From Bacteroidota bacterium (GTDB lineage Bacteria > Bacteroidota > Ignavibacteria > Kryptoniales > JAKASW01), in the NCBI GenBank assembly GCA_021818875.1, contig JAKASW010000003.1:1-44141 (forward strand): a DNA stretch of 44,141 nucleotides. Reading direction: 5' to 3'. The notes under the pieces were generated by a model that was not told the origin of the DNA, did not search any database, and saw only the letters and a list, made by a program, of their open reading frames with translations. The position numbers and the translations under genes were made by a program. Below are positions 24,890 through 33,292 of this stretch, piece after piece. How positions within the stretch are numbered: position 1 is the stretch's first letter; every line of letters starts with the position of its first letter.

Positions 24890-25567
24890 CGGGTCCTCCG
24901 AAACAGAAAACACTGAAAAAGTGGCTGCAATTCTTGACAGAAATTTACGAATTACAAGCTACTGAATCTAATGTCCGACAGTCGCGCGTGGTCTGGTTGT
25001 AAGGGCTCAGTTGCCGACTCCGGCGAAAACCAAGGCTTTGGAATTCATCGTGGATTCCGGCGCAGGTGTAAAAGAATGAACATAAGGCCGATTGTCAAAA
25101 AAGAATCCGTTTGGCCGACGGCGGCAGGATAACCCGTAGAAAAGGGTCTGTTCTTTTCAGGTACCTGGAGAAAAGGGAAGGGTCCGATGTCATATTCGGC
25201 GAACAGGATGACGCCACTCGCCTTGGTTCTCTGACACTCGAATCTTCGGGTCTCGCACCTGATCCTACTCGTCGTGGACCGAAACCTTCGCCGTTAATAC
25301 TTTTCTCTATTCAGACTCAATAGGCAAAAAGGCGCCGCCAGCTTTGAACTGTGGCTTGGATGGTTTGGTTTTGTGGAGGCCATACGTGTTAAAGCGACGC
25401 CTTTCCCCGCGGACGCGGGCTCCCGTACACCTTGCTCTCACTGAGATGAGCGGGATCGATCCCCTATCTGTTCTAAGATAACCAGCCATCTTTAAGCTAA
25501 GGTAAACTTATCTTTAAGGTGATTATAAATCTTCCAGCGAAAAGGATGGCCAGGACGGAGCCCCCGG
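24890..25567. other. 678-bp interval without a convincing gene; structured RNA candidate
   Basis: The only open frames are short (25111-25323 + and 25307-25489 -), lack Shine-Dalgarno sequences and have arginine-rich, low-quality translations. The interval carries the promoter of the decarboxylase operon on one side and the end of the HflX/135-aa transcript on the other. Between 25326 and 25500 it is rich in pairing: a terminator-like long stem, a GC hairpin CCCGC-GGAC-GCGGG (25406-25419) and a 12-bp palindrome GGGATCGATCCC (25452-25463) inside a longer imperfect stem with AGAT/ATCT ends. I could not match it to tRNA, tmRNA, 6S, RNase P or SRP RNA. Read on the minus strand it could be an independent small RNA or a structured 3' UTR. 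Confidence 0.4.
25326..25402 (-). terminator. Intrinsic terminator on the minus strand with a long loop
   Basis: On the minus strand AGGCGTCGC (25402-25394) pairs with GCGGCGCCT (25338-25330), nine pairs including one G-U. It is followed at once by a T-run (25330-25326). The loop is 55 bases and could itself be structured. Probably ends transcription of the HflX operon or of a small RNA. Weakly symmetrical, so it may also act on the plus strand. Confidence 0.5.
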
Positions 25568-25975
25568 CTATTTTCGCATCTTATGCGGGAGAGTCTGAGG
25601 AGCAGTTTCTCTCTTCAAAATCAATCCATTCAGCCAGGAAAGTAAGACCACGACGAACCCCAACGCTATCAACCAGACAAAGTGAAACCATCCTCCCGCA
25701 AGCATTCCGACAAAACCGATTGACCGAGCAGTATCTGCCGCACGCCCCATATATTTCTTAACATATTTCCCAAGTTTCGATCGCTTCTCTTTCTCGAGAT
25801 CCATCACCCTGATCATGAAAAATGAAATTACAAGGGAAGGAACGAATGCGACCACCAATCCAGGGATCAACAAATTAATCCAGAGTAAGTATACGGCCAC
25901 AAACGCAGCTATCACATCGGTGGCAAGCTTGAACGGATGGATCTGGAGGTAAAGAGCCTTGTCGATAATGTTCAT
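25568..25975 (-). CDS. Small inner-membrane protein of unknown function
   Basis: A 135-aa protein with about four membrane helices: residues ~15-33 and 34-55, then after a charged loop (MDLEKEKRSKLGKYVKKYMG) ~85-103 and 104-120. No family is recognised. The ATG has a good SD (GGGAG, 8-base spacing). It follows hflX by 25 bases on the same strand and is likely co-transcribed with it. The terminator at 25326-25402 lies downstream. Confidence 0.7.
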   Translation of the reverse strand: MNIIDKALYLQIHPFKLATDVIAAFVAVYLLWINLLIPGLVVAFVPSLVISFFMIRVMDLEKEKRSKLGKYVKKYMGRAADTARSIGFVGMLAGGWFHFVWLIALGFVVVLLSWLNGLILKRETAPQTLPHKMRK

Positions 25976-26000
25976 AGCTTTTGCTCCCCTGTCTGTTCCA

Positions 26001-27317
26001 TCATGCGTAAATTTCTCTTTTGAGCTTGTCCCAGTCTTTCTTTCTCATCCTGACTCTCAGTTGGAGCCCGCCGTCCTGCCCGCTCTTTCCGCCGGTTTCC
26101 GACGACTGTACATTTTCCGCCACAGAAAGTATCTTCGCGAGTTTCTCCGATTGAGTAGATTTTATTCGAAACGATCTTTCAATCATGTCCGCACCCATCA
26201 GGGCAAGCATCCGTTCTTTCAATTGACCCAGGTTAATTTGTCTCGCTGCCGAAATAGCAACAGAACTGTCGCTGTACTCGTGAAGCACGCTTCTCACAAT
26301 TCCGAAATCGGAGATCCGATCGACTTTGTTGAAGACAAGCACCTTCGGCTTTGCACTGCATCCCAGGAAGGCAAGTGTTTCGTTCACTATGTCGATTTGT
26401 TCTCTGAATGTCGGGCTTGATATATCGACCACATGCACTATGAAATCGGCAAATTTCACTTCCTCAAGCGTGGATTTGAAGGATGCGACAAGATCAGATG
26501 GCAGCTTGCGGATAAAACCTACCGTATCTACAAGAAGACACTGGATGGATTGTGTAAGGAAGACCTTCCTTGTAAACGTATCTAACGTCGCAAACAGACG
26601 ATCCTCAACGAAAGTTTCCGAGCCGCTCAATGCGTTCATGAGAGTCGACTTGCCAGCATTCGTGTAACCGACAAGAGCAAATTTGCGAAGCTCACTGCGC
26701 CTCGACCTTCTCAATTCACGCTGATGAGTTATGGAATCCAGCTTCTGTCGGAGTGTGGATATTCTCTTCTTGATGGCGCGCCGGTCCATTTCGATCTGTT
26801 TCTCGCCGGGACCCCTCGTTCCGATGATCCCATATTGCTTAGAGAAATGTTGCCATCTACCTGCAAGTCTCGACAGGTTGTACTTGAGCTGCGCCATCTC
26901 GACTTGAAGCTTTGCCTCATGTGTCCTCGCCCGCAGCGCAAAGATATCGAGGATCAGACCGCTCCTGTCGAGGACGCGTTTGCCGATGACGTTTTCCAGA
27001 TTCCGAATCTGTACCCCGGAAAGGTCGTCGTCAAAGATAACCAGGTTGACATCCTCAGCTTCTGCAATTGACTTAATTTCTTCAGCTTTTCCCTTCCCGA
27101 CAAAATAGGCGGGATCAGGAGATTGCCTTTCCTGGAATACCTTCCGCACGGCTTGAGCACCGGCCGTATCCGCAAGCAAAATCAGTTCTTCCACGTATTC
27201 ATCGACTTCGACGCGTTCATCTTTACCAAAGACAACCCCGATGACGAGTGCCCGATCCTTAGAATTACCGGTTGAAATCAACTTAGTTTGTTTCACCTCC
27301 GTTTTCTTCAACAACAA
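26001..27317 (-). CDS. hflX: Ribosome-associated GTPase HflX
   Basis: A 438-aa GTPase. The N-terminal HflX domain (~25-115) ends with the typical YFVGKGKAEEI and FDDDLSGVQIRNLE. A helical linker with GPGEKQIEMDRR and LRRSRRSELRKFALVGYTNAGKSTL-type sequence leads to the G domain: G1 in GYTNAGKST (~residue 213), G2 around LFATLDTFTR, G3 DTVGFIRKLP and G4 FNKVD. The C-terminal ~60 residues form the last domain. HflX splits stalled ribosomes after heat or antibiotic stress. The longest frame begins at a run of three TTG codons (27317). A GGAGGTG lies just inside it, so a start at a later TTG or GTG (within ~12 codons) is possible. Confidence 0.95.
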   Translation of the reverse strand: MLLKKTEVKQTKLISTGNSKDRALVIGVVFGKDERVEVDEYVEELILLADTAGAQAVRKVFQERQSPDPAYFVGKGKAEEIKSIAEAEDVNLVIFDDDLSGVQIRNLENVIGKRVLDRSGLILDIFALRARTHEAKLQVEMAQLKYNLSRLAGRWQHFSKQYGIIGTRGPGEKQIEMDRRAIKKRISTLRQKLDSITHQRELRRSRRSELRKFALVGYTNAGKSTLMNALSGSETFVEDRLFATLDTFTRKVFLTQSIQCLLVDTVGFIRKLPSDLVASFKSTLEEVKFADFIVHVVDISSPTFREQIDIVNETLAFLGCSAKPKVLVFNKVDRISDFGIVRSVLHEYSDSSVAISAARQINLGQLKERMLALMGADMIERSFRIKSTQSEKLAKILSVAENVQSSETGGKSGQDGGLQLRVRMRKKDWDKLKREIYA

Positions 27318-27329
27318 CAGATAATTTAC

Positions 27330-27410
27330 TCAGTTCCACCAAACCGTTCCAATGGCCGCTAGGCCAAGCAATGTGATCACAATTCCGGTGAAGAAATTTA
27401 CCAATGGCAC
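27330..27410 (-). CDS. Possible 26-aa single-helix membrane peptide
   Basis: Between the BatA-type gene and hflX the minus strand has GTG at 27410 with a GGAG Shine-Dalgarno four bases upstream. It encodes a 26-residue hydrophobic peptide, VPLVNFFTGIVITLLGLAAI then GTVWWN. It has the composition of one membrane helix ending in a Trp pair at the interface, a common form of bacterial micropeptide. The frame stays open upstream to near 27520 but that extension looks non-coding. The peptide ends 12 bases before the hflX start, so it might instead act as a leader for hflX. Evidence is only composition, SD and position. Confidence 0.3.
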   Translation of the reverse strand: MPLVNFFTGIVITLLGLAAIGTVWWN

Positions 27411-27523
27411 TAATCTCCGTTTTTCCCGGAATCGAATTCCACGAATCCTCGCTCGATATTCGTGACGATGGAAAACCAATTGTGATTCATTCGTGCTGTT
27501 CGTGTTCAGAAAAACCCATTAAA

Positions 27524-29692
27524 TCACGTTGCCGGATTTTCAGAACCAATCTTCTTCCCGGGTTCAGTCCGACCCGAAAAAGCCTTCGTCCTGGAAATGA
27601 AAATCTCCAATATCAGAAAAACCAGAGCAAGTCCTGCAAAAAAGGAAGACAGGTCCTGGCCTACATCAAGCTTCTCGACAGCAAAGCCGGAATTGCTTGT
27701 TGCATTCATCACAAATACATTCGGTTCAGCGAAACCAAGTCTTCGTGCGAATGCGACAATCTCAGACCGCGGGGCCTGCGAGACATCGGACGCCCGGTGG
27801 TCAACATTCACCGAGATTTCAGTAATTGTATCATTTCCCACGAGCGAATACGTCCCGAGATCATCCATACCATTCAGCGAAAACACTCCCGTCCCGCCTG
27901 CGTACTTCGGAAAGATCTCCGTCCTGTTTCCGTTTGGTGAAAGGAGATCTGCTTGTTTGATATTCCCGGTGGCCAGTCGGTATTCAATCTTCTGACCGGG
28001 TGTCGTTTCCACCGGAGCGTGCCTGACGGCTGCAGAGTAAAAGAGCGCGCGTTGTACCACTACCGGGAAAAAAGGAGACATCGGGAAGTTGCTCGATGCC
28101 GTGTCTGAAGAGGACGTTACCAGGAACACAAATCCCGATCCGGCCTCCCTTCCCAAAAGAAACGGACCCGATGAAGTACTCATCAAAACGTGGTCAAAAG
28201 GATTCGGGCTGACATCGCAGCCGGAGTATATTTTTGTGACGAGCTGGTTTTTGATCTGGTCGGCACTCTCTCTGGAAGAAAACATCCCCGAGAAGAACTT
28301 GTCTCCAACGTCGATTCCTTGAAGTCCGACAAAGCTCCCCGCCGTGTTCGAAAAAAACTTTGTGACCGTTCCCAACCGCATCCGCTCGCACAGGGCGGCA
28401 AATGGTCCACCTTCCGAGATGGGAGGAGCGAAGAGAAGCACTCCTCCTCCACCCTCGACAAAGCGAGTTATCTTCGAGACAAAATTCTCGTTATCCGAAT
28501 ATGACTCCACGACGACAACGTCCAGTCCGGCCAGATTAGAATAAGTAAATGTCTGCGGCGAAAAGACCCTGGTCACTAACTGTGTCGCGTAATTTGCAGC
28601 GGAGTCCGACAGGTCTCCTGAAGGTGAAACGGCGCTTATCGCCTTTAAAACAAAATCTGAAGTCGTATCGCTCGACACGATACCGATGTTCAATTTCTGC
28701 ATCGCATAAAACGAGAAGTAGTACTTGTTATCGCTCTGTATGGAATTGTCTTCGATTTCGACAAAGCCATGATGATATCCACTTGCGGTGACAGTGAACG
28801 AAAGACTTATCTTTTCAGACATTCCTGCGGGTACACTGGCAACTGACTGTGCCACCTTGCGGCTGTCGACGAACAGGGAAACGACCACATCATTTTTCCC
28901 CGAGATTCCGTTATTGTCCACAGTCGCTATGACTTCTGTCGGGACTCCTGCCTCGACCACTGGGTTCGGAAAGAGGACATTAGACACTGAAAGGTTGTCA
29001 TCGGGCAATTTGGCGGTACGAAGGAAAAACAACCGGACGTTTGGAGGAAGCGGTGATCCAGCCTGCGCCTCGGAAATGGAGCCGGCCTCGAATTGCGACT
29101 TCTGAAAATCACCGACGAGATAAATGTCTTTGCTTGCGAACCCGGCACTTCTCAATGTGGTCAGTCCAGCGCGCACGGCGGCGGCGTAACCTCCCCAGAC
29201 ATCTGTGGGTTGTGACCTCGCTATCACGGTGGAGAGTGATTTGGGATTGATCGTAGAATATTCCCGCGATGTATCACCATTGTCGGAAGTAAAGAGAAGG
29301 CTCACGTAATCACCGAGATGAAAGTGGCTCAGCAGGCTTATTGCTGCGGCCTTTTCCTGGGAATATACTTTTCCGAATTCATTTCTGACTGTGGTCGATG
29401 GTGAGTTATCAATTATGAGAACCGATGCACTCTTTGAATTCACTCCGGCAATGCCCTTTATCGCGGGCCGGGCGAATGCCATAACAAGTGCAGCTATCGC
29501 GAGTGTTCTGACGAGGAGGAGAAGATAATCACGAAGTCTAACCTTTCGCGCCGATGCATGCTGGATCTCTTTCAGAAATCTGATGGAAGAGAAATCGACC
29601 TGACGAAGCCTCTTAAGCTGGAGAAGGTGAATGAGGACCGGTATCCCCGCGGCAACCAGTCCGAAAAGCACTAACGGATTGAGAAACGTCAT
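27524..29692 (-). CDS. BatA-type membrane protein with von Willebrand factor A-like domain
   Basis: A 722-aa protein. The N-terminus is the BatA double-membrane-helix domain (MTFLNPLVLFGLVAAGIPVL, then LRQVDFSSIRFL and a second helix near 58-78). A vWA-like domain follows (~88-270) with an intact DxSxS metal site (IIDNSPSTT). Then come a CARDB-like beta-sandwich (~225-310), a glutamine-amidotransferase-like middle region (VVVESYSDN, GGGGVLLFAPP) and a C-terminal helix (~690-712). This architecture is common in Bacteroidota-like genomes; its function is unknown beyond an envelope role. The ATG overlaps the stop of the adenosyltransferase gene by four bases (ATGA). Confidence 0.85.
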   Translation of the reverse strand: MTFLNPLVLFGLVAAGIPVLIHLLQLKRLRQVDFSSIRFLKEIQHASARKVRLRDYLLLLVRTLAIAALVMAFARPAIKGIAGVNSKSASVLIIDNSPSTTVRNEFGKVYSQEKAAAISLLSHFHLGDYVSLLFTSDNGDTSREYSTINPKSLSTVIARSQPTDVWGGYAAAVRAGLTTLRSAGFASKDIYLVGDFQKSQFEAGSISEAQAGSPLPPNVRLFFLRTAKLPDDNLSVSNVLFPNPVVEAGVPTEVIATVDNNGISGKNDVVVSLFVDSRKVAQSVASVPAGMSEKISLSFTVTASGYHHGFVEIEDNSIQSDNKYYFSFYAMQKLNIGIVSSDTTSDFVLKAISAVSPSGDLSDSAANYATQLVTRVFSPQTFTYSNLAGLDVVVVESYSDNENFVSKITRFVEGGGGVLLFAPPISEGGPFAALCERMRLGTVTKFFSNTAGSFVGLQGIDVGDKFFSGMFSSRESADQIKNQLVTKIYSGCDVSPNPFDHVLMSTSSGPFLLGREAGSGFVFLVTSSSDTASSNFPMSPFFPVVVQRALFYSAAVRHAPVETTPGQKIEYRLATGNIKQADLLSPNGNRTEIFPKYAGGTGVFSLNGMDDLGTYSLVGNDTITEISVNVDHRASDVSQAPRSEIVAFARRLGFAEPNVFVMNATSNSGFAVEKLDVGQDLSSFFAGLALVFLILEIFISRTKAFSGRTEPGKKIGSENPAT

Positions 29693-30255
29693 CGCTGTCT
29701 ACCGCCGTGCTTCCCGGAATTCCACGGGACATCCGCCACATTCTCCACCACGTTTGCATACCGCGCCAACTCGAATAGAAGATCCGACAGGCGGTTAAGG
29801 TAAATGACCGTGTGCTCCGATACCTCGCCGGATCTGCAGAGCGTCACGACAAGTCGCTCTGCTCTGCGACATACGCTTCTCGCGTGGTGCAGCATCGCCG
29901 CAGTCTTCGAGCCTCCCGGAAGAATGAACGACTTCAGCGGCGAAAGCCTCTCGTCTATGCTGTCGATAATTCTCTCAAGAGACACTGCGTCATCTGGAAT
30001 TATTCTTGTTGTGCCGTCTTCGTTCACGCCAGGGGGCGCCGCAAGATCAGCACCGAGAACGAAGAGTCGATTCTGAATATCGGTCAAGATTTGGATAATC
30101 TCGTGGTCCTTAGCGAACGCAAGCGCGACCCCGACGACGGAATTTAGCTCGTCCACAGTTCCGTATGCATCGATCCTCGGGGCGTCTTTCGGTACGCGGC
30201 TTCCCCCGAAAAGTCCCGTATCACCTTTATCCCCTGTCTTTGTGTAAATCTTCAA
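29689..30255 (-). CDS. Cob(I)alamin adenosyltransferase, PduO type
   Basis: A 188-aa ATP:corrinoid adenosyltransferase making adenosylcobalamin. The ATP-binding N-terminus KIYTKTGDKGDTGLFGG and the later RRAERLVVTL and LNRLSDLLFELARYAN motifs are typical of the PduO trimeric family. The longest frame extends into the upstream gene. TTG 30255 is chosen because it places KIYTKTGDKGD at the usual position two residues from the start and overlaps the upstream stop as TTGA, the same coupling used by its neighbours. It implies B12-dependent metabolism elsewhere in the genome; no B12 enzyme is present in this window. Confidence 0.92.
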   Translation of the reverse strand: MKIYTKTGDKGDTGLFGGSRVPKDAPRIDAYGTVDELNSVVGVALAFAKDHEIIQILTDIQNRLFVLGADLAAPPGVNEDGTTRIIPDDAVSLERIIDSIDERLSPLKSFILPGGSKTAAMLHHARSVCRRAERLVVTLCRSGEVSEHTVIYLNRLSDLLFELARYANVVENVADVPWNSGKHGGRQR

Positions 30256-31112
30256 ATTGCTGTAAGTCTTTCGATCTCGATGGATAATTCCATAAGTACG
30301 TTGGCCTTCGGCTGGTCGTCCGCAGCCGAGAAAGCACGCGCCAGATTGCGACACGTCCGCGCAAGAATTTCCATGTCGGAAGAGTTCCTCAGGTATCGCG
30401 GCTCAAAAGGAAATCCCATTTCGCCGATGAACTCCTCCGCATCAGCTCTCGACATGACTTTGCCGCCGTTAAAAACATCGACATAAATTTCTTTTCCTTC
30501 AAGCACAAACTTCACGAGGAAATGCGCCGGCGCTCCGACTCCGTAGACGGGGAGATTGAGACGTCGGCCGACAAGAAGATAAATCAAACCGAGCGTGATG
30601 GGAATACCGCGGCGGGTCGCCAACACTCGGTGAAGAACGCTATTGTCAGGGTTGTAGTAATCTTTGGAATTTCCGGCAAAGCCCAGCTCGACAAGAAAGA
30701 AATCGTTGACCGACTGGACAGTGTCATACGGATTGTCCGGGGCAGAGATTCTCTTGCCGAGCTCCTTCGCCAGTTCATTCAAATGAGATTCCACATCGGC
30801 AAAGTCTACGTCGGGGTACAGCGGCCTGGCGAGAAAAAACAGTGCACGTTCCAGCGAAAAGCCGGGCTGCGAGATGTAGTCCATCAGGAGATCGTACTCA
30901 CGCTGGAGCTTATCAAGGTGAATCCTTGAAATCAGCCTCTCGATTCTATCCTTCACATGAAGTTCGGAGTTGTCCTTCTCTACTTCCAGTAAGCGGACAA
31001 CATCCGTCCCCCCGTCGAGAAGCTCTTTTTCAACTGCATCAAGCACCTGTGGGTCGTCATCATCGAGAAGCTTCATCAGAGCGCGAAACTTCGGATAGGT
31101 TTCCTGGTTCAC
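30252..31112 (-). CDS. SirB1-family transglutaminase-like protein
   Basis: A 286-aa protein. Residues ~1-90 are helical (HEAT-like, LMKLLDDDDPQVLDAVEKEL). Residues ~90-240 are the SirB1/Transglut_core2 domain: DYYNPDNSVLHRVLATRRGI, PITLGLIYLLVGRRL, GVGAPAHFLVKF (His) and IYVDVFNGG (Asp). The catalytic Cys of true transglutaminases is not seen, as is usual for SirB1 proteins. The tail (ETCRNLARAFSAADDQPKA-like) suggests a short TPR. The start is set at GTG 31112, with AAAGG eight bases upstream and 13 bases after the LOG-family stop; the longer frame overlaps that gene. Function is unclear; in E. coli it lies with translation-release genes. Confidence 0.82.
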   Translation of the reverse strand: MNQETYPKFRALMKLLDDDDPQVLDAVEKELLDGGTDVVRLLEVEKDNSELHVKDRIERLISRIHLDKLQREYDLLMDYISQPGFSLERALFFLARPLYPDVDFADVESHLNELAKELGKRISAPDNPYDTVQSVNDFFLVELGFAGNSKDYYNPDNSVLHRVLATRRGIPITLGLIYLLVGRRLNLPVYGVGAPAHFLVKFVLEGKEIYVDVFNGGKVMSRADAEEFIGEMGFPFEPRYLRNSSDMEILARTCRNLARAFSAADDQPKANVLMELSIEIERLTAI

Positions 31113-31125
31113 TTGGTTTACCTTT

Positions 31126-32025
31126 CTATCGTAAGCCGTAGTTCTTCTTGAGCTCCCTCGTGAGAATTTCAAATGCCGTATTAGGATCGTCTGCGAAGCT
31201 AAATAGCTTCAAATCAGATTCTGTGATTGCACCGGCTTCCACGAGGGCACCGAAGTTCAGAACTTTTTTCCAATAATCACTTCCGTATATCAACACTGTC
31301 ATTCTCTTTTTTATCTTTCCCGTTTGAAGAAGTGTGAGGACTTCCATCAATTCGTCCATAGTTCCGAATCCTCCCGGGAAAACGACAAGTGCCTTTGCAA
31401 GATAGACAAACCAGAATTTCCGCATAAAGAAGTAATGGAATTCCATGTTCAGATTAGGAGTTATGAAGGGATTCGGATACTGTTCATGTGCAAGGCTTAT
31501 GTTCAGTCCCATCGAGAGTCCACCGGCATTAGAGGCGCCTTTATTTGCCGCCTGCATAATTCCCGGACCGCCCCCTGAGCAGATTACAAACCTTTGCCCG
31601 CCATTTCCGACGAGACTCATCGACCATCTTGTAAGCATCTCGCTCAACTTCACGGCGTCTTCATAATAACGTGCCATCGCCATCCCCGCTTCGGCGAGTC
31701 GCAGTTCCTTCTCAGCTTTCGCTCGATCATGAGCCCCCCGTTCTCCACCTCTTTCAATTTGTTCCATCTTCTTTTCGGCATCTTTGAGTCGCACTCGTGC
31801 CTCGCGAACGTTTGTGTTTCGAGCCGAGCCGAAGAACACAATCGTATCATTGATCTTCAGTCTGCGAAGCCGGGAAAGCGGCTCAAGGTATTCTGAAAGA
31901 ATGCGCACCACTCTGGCGTCCGGGCTGTTCAGAAAGGTGATGTTCTTGTACGCTTTTTGAGGAATAGCAGATCGATGAGCGGTATCTTTTTTTCTCGTAG
32001 ATCGCCTTTCTATTCCATGAAACAC
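31126..32025 (-). CDS. LOG-family (cytokinin riboside 5'-monophosphate phosphoribohydrolase-like) protein
   Basis: About 299 aa. The Rossmann-like core carries ICSGGGPGIMQAANKGA, the substrate Arg/Lys region FFMRKFWFVYLA and the family signature FPGGFGTMDELMEVLTLLQ. These mark the LOG/TIGR00730 nucleotide 5'-monophosphate nucleosidases (often misnamed lysine decarboxylases). It has ~130 residues before the core, including a charged coiled-coil-like stretch (KKMEQIERGGERGAHD), so it is longer than classical LOG (~190 aa). The start is uncertain: GTG 32025, ten bases after the SDR stop with GAAG eight bases upstream, is preferred to ATG 32058, which overlaps the SDR gene. Confidence 0.83.
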   Translation of the reverse strand: MFHGIERRSTRKKDTAHRSAIPQKAYKNITFLNSPDARVVRILSEYLEPLSRLRRLKINDTIVFFGSARNTNVREARVRLKDAEKKMEQIERGGERGAHDRAKAEKELRLAEAGMAMARYYEDAVKLSEMLTRWSMSLVGNGGQRFVICSGGGPGIMQAANKGASNAGGLSMGLNISLAHEQYPNPFITPNLNMEFHYFFMRKFWFVYLAKALVVFPGGFGTMDELMEVLTLLQTGKIKKRMTVLIYGSDYWKKVLNFGALVEAGAITESDLKLFSFADDPNTAFEILTRELKKNYGLR

Positions 32026-32035
32026 AAAATGGTCT

Positions 32036-32785
32036 TCATAGCACAGCCCTTCCTCCATCGACGTAGATGACTTGTCCGGTCACATAATCCGCATGAGCGA
32101 GGTAAAGGACTGCGCCGGTAATATCGTGTGGCTCCCCGTAATGACCGAGAGGGATTTTCTTTTCTTCGAGATGCTTTACTTCGCCGGACTCTTCGCCGGG
32201 GACTATGATTGTACCTGGAGCGATTGCGTTCACGACAATCTTCGGTGCCAGCGCCTTCGATAGCGCCCTTGTCAGCATAATTACCCCCGCCTTCGCAACA
32301 TTATACTCGATATATTCTGTCCACACTTGTAATCCCCCGAGCGAGGCGAAGTTAATCATCTTACCGCCGGACCGTTCCATGGCCCTTGCCGCAGCGCGTG
32401 CACAGTAGAACTGTCCCGTGAGGTTTATGGAGATTACCCTGTTCCACAGCTCGTCGGACAAGTCGGTGATTCTCTTCGGCGGCGGGAATATTGCGGCATT
32501 GTTAACAAGGAGATCAATTTTTGAAAAATGCTGAATCGCATCTTGAAACATTTTGTCTACCTGGTTGGAGTCGCTGATGTCCGCTTTTATGGAGATCGCA
32601 TCGGCACCTGCTCTCTTGATCTCGTTGACTGTCCGTTCGGCCCCGGATGCGGAGTGTGCATAATTAACCGCGATGTCCCATCCATCCCGGGCCAGCGCGA
32701 GCGCCGACTGCCGCCCCAGCCTTCTCCCGCCACCCGTGACGAGAGCAACTTTCCTTCTTGCGCCCAATTGAGAGCTAACTGCCAT
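32036..32785 (-). CDS. Short-chain dehydrogenase/reductase, FabG/pteridine-reductase-like
   Basis: A 249-aa classical SDR. The NADPH-binding motif is LVTGGGRRLGRQSALALA; the RRLG following the glycines is typical of pteridine-reductase-like and related SDRs. LVNNAAIFPP is the second motif, the catalytic Ser is in INFASLGG and the Tyr/Lys pair in EYNVAKAGV. The C-terminus has YVTGQVIYVDGGRAVL as in FabG. The substrate is not predictable. It overlaps the end of the free-Met-sulfoxide reductase gene by 11 bases. Confidence 0.9.
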   Translation of the reverse strand: MAVSSQLGARRKVALVTGGGRRLGRQSALALARDGWDIAVNYAHSASGAERTVNEIKRAGADAISIKADISDSNQVDKMFQDAIQHFSKIDLLVNNAAIFPPPKRITDLSDELWNRVISINLTGQFYCARAAARAMERSGGKMINFASLGGLQVWTEYIEYNVAKAGVIMLTRALSKALAPKIVVNAIAPGTIIVPGEESGEVKHLEEKKIPLGHYGEPHDITGAVLYLAHADYVTGQVIYVDGGRAVL

Positions 32786-33287
32786 TCACCCTCTGAGACC
32801 GACGGGAAAAACATTCTGCAACTATCTCCGCCACTTTAGCGAGGTTTACCGAATCGACAGAGTCGAAAGATGAGTAGGACATACTGTCGAGGTCAAGAAC
32901 CCCGAACGGTGTCCTGTCATTGACTAGCGGCACAACAATCTCACTTTTCGAATCTGCATCACAGAAGATGTGACCGGGGAATTCATAAACATTGGGGACT
33001 ATCAAGGTCTTGTTGTCTTTGAAGGAGGTCCCGCAAACCCCGGCGCCTATCTTTATCCTGGTACAAGCCACCTTGCCCTGGAACGGTCCCAATACCAGCT
33101 CTTCGCCACTTAAGAAGTAGAAGCCGACCCACGACGCATGCCGGAGCGATTGTTTCAAAGCTGCCGAGATATTTGCAGCGTTGGCAATGAAATTCTCCTC
33201 ACCTTCTACCAAGGATTCAAGCTGCGGAATAAGGTCTTGATAGATTGTGACCTTGTCTTCCGCGGCGCTTACTCTAATCTCTTCCAT
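32775..33287 (-). CDS. msrC: Free methionine-(R)-sulfoxide reductase (GAF domain)
   Basis: A 170-aa single GAF-domain enzyme that reduces free L-Met-R-sulfoxide. The three conserved cysteines are in KVACTRIKIGAGVC (C75, C85) and GHIFCDADSKSEIVVP (C109); WVGFYF and PFGVLDLDS are also family features. The start is ATG 33287, five bases after the YgfZ-type stop. The longest frame (from 33359) runs back into that gene and is rejected. It is adjacent to a folate-dependent YgfZ-type Fe-S repair protein, which fits an oxidative-damage theme. Confidence 0.92.
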   Translation of the reverse strand: MEEIRVSAAEDKVTIYQDLIPQLESLVEGEENFIANAANISAALKQSLRHASWVGFYFLSGEELVLGPFQGKVACTRIKIGAGVCGTSFKDNKTLIVPNVYEFPGHIFCDADSKSEIVVPLVNDRTPFGVLDLDSMSYSSFDSVDSVNLAKVAEIVAECFSRRSQRVNGS

Positions 33288-33292
33288 ACTTT

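Noticed and set aside
25111-25323. 70-codon plus-strand ORF in the gene-free interval
   Set aside because: No Shine-Dalgarno, no motif, Arg/Pro/Ser-rich low-quality translation; it also runs up to the terminator stem.
25307-25489. 60-codon minus-strand ORF overlapping the hairpins
   Set aside because: The open frame follows from GC-rich structured sequence; the translation is Arg-rich with no family resemblance, so an RNA explanation is preferred.
25440-25500. tRNA or tmRNA end suggested by GGGGATCGATCCC and a GCTC...GAGC arm
   Set aside because: The would-be T-arm does not form a five-pair stem, no anticodon arm follows, and no CCA end or tag-peptide frame was found.
27372-27381. TGTGATCACA palindrome as a CRP-type site
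   Set aside because: The half-sites abut with no six-base spacer, and it lies within the possible micropeptide next to no obvious catabolite-controlled gene.
31126-32025. Lysine decarboxylase annotation for the LOG-family protein
   Set aside because: PGGFGTMDE is the LOG nucleosidase signature; the lysine decarboxylase label is a historical misnaming and no PLP site is present.
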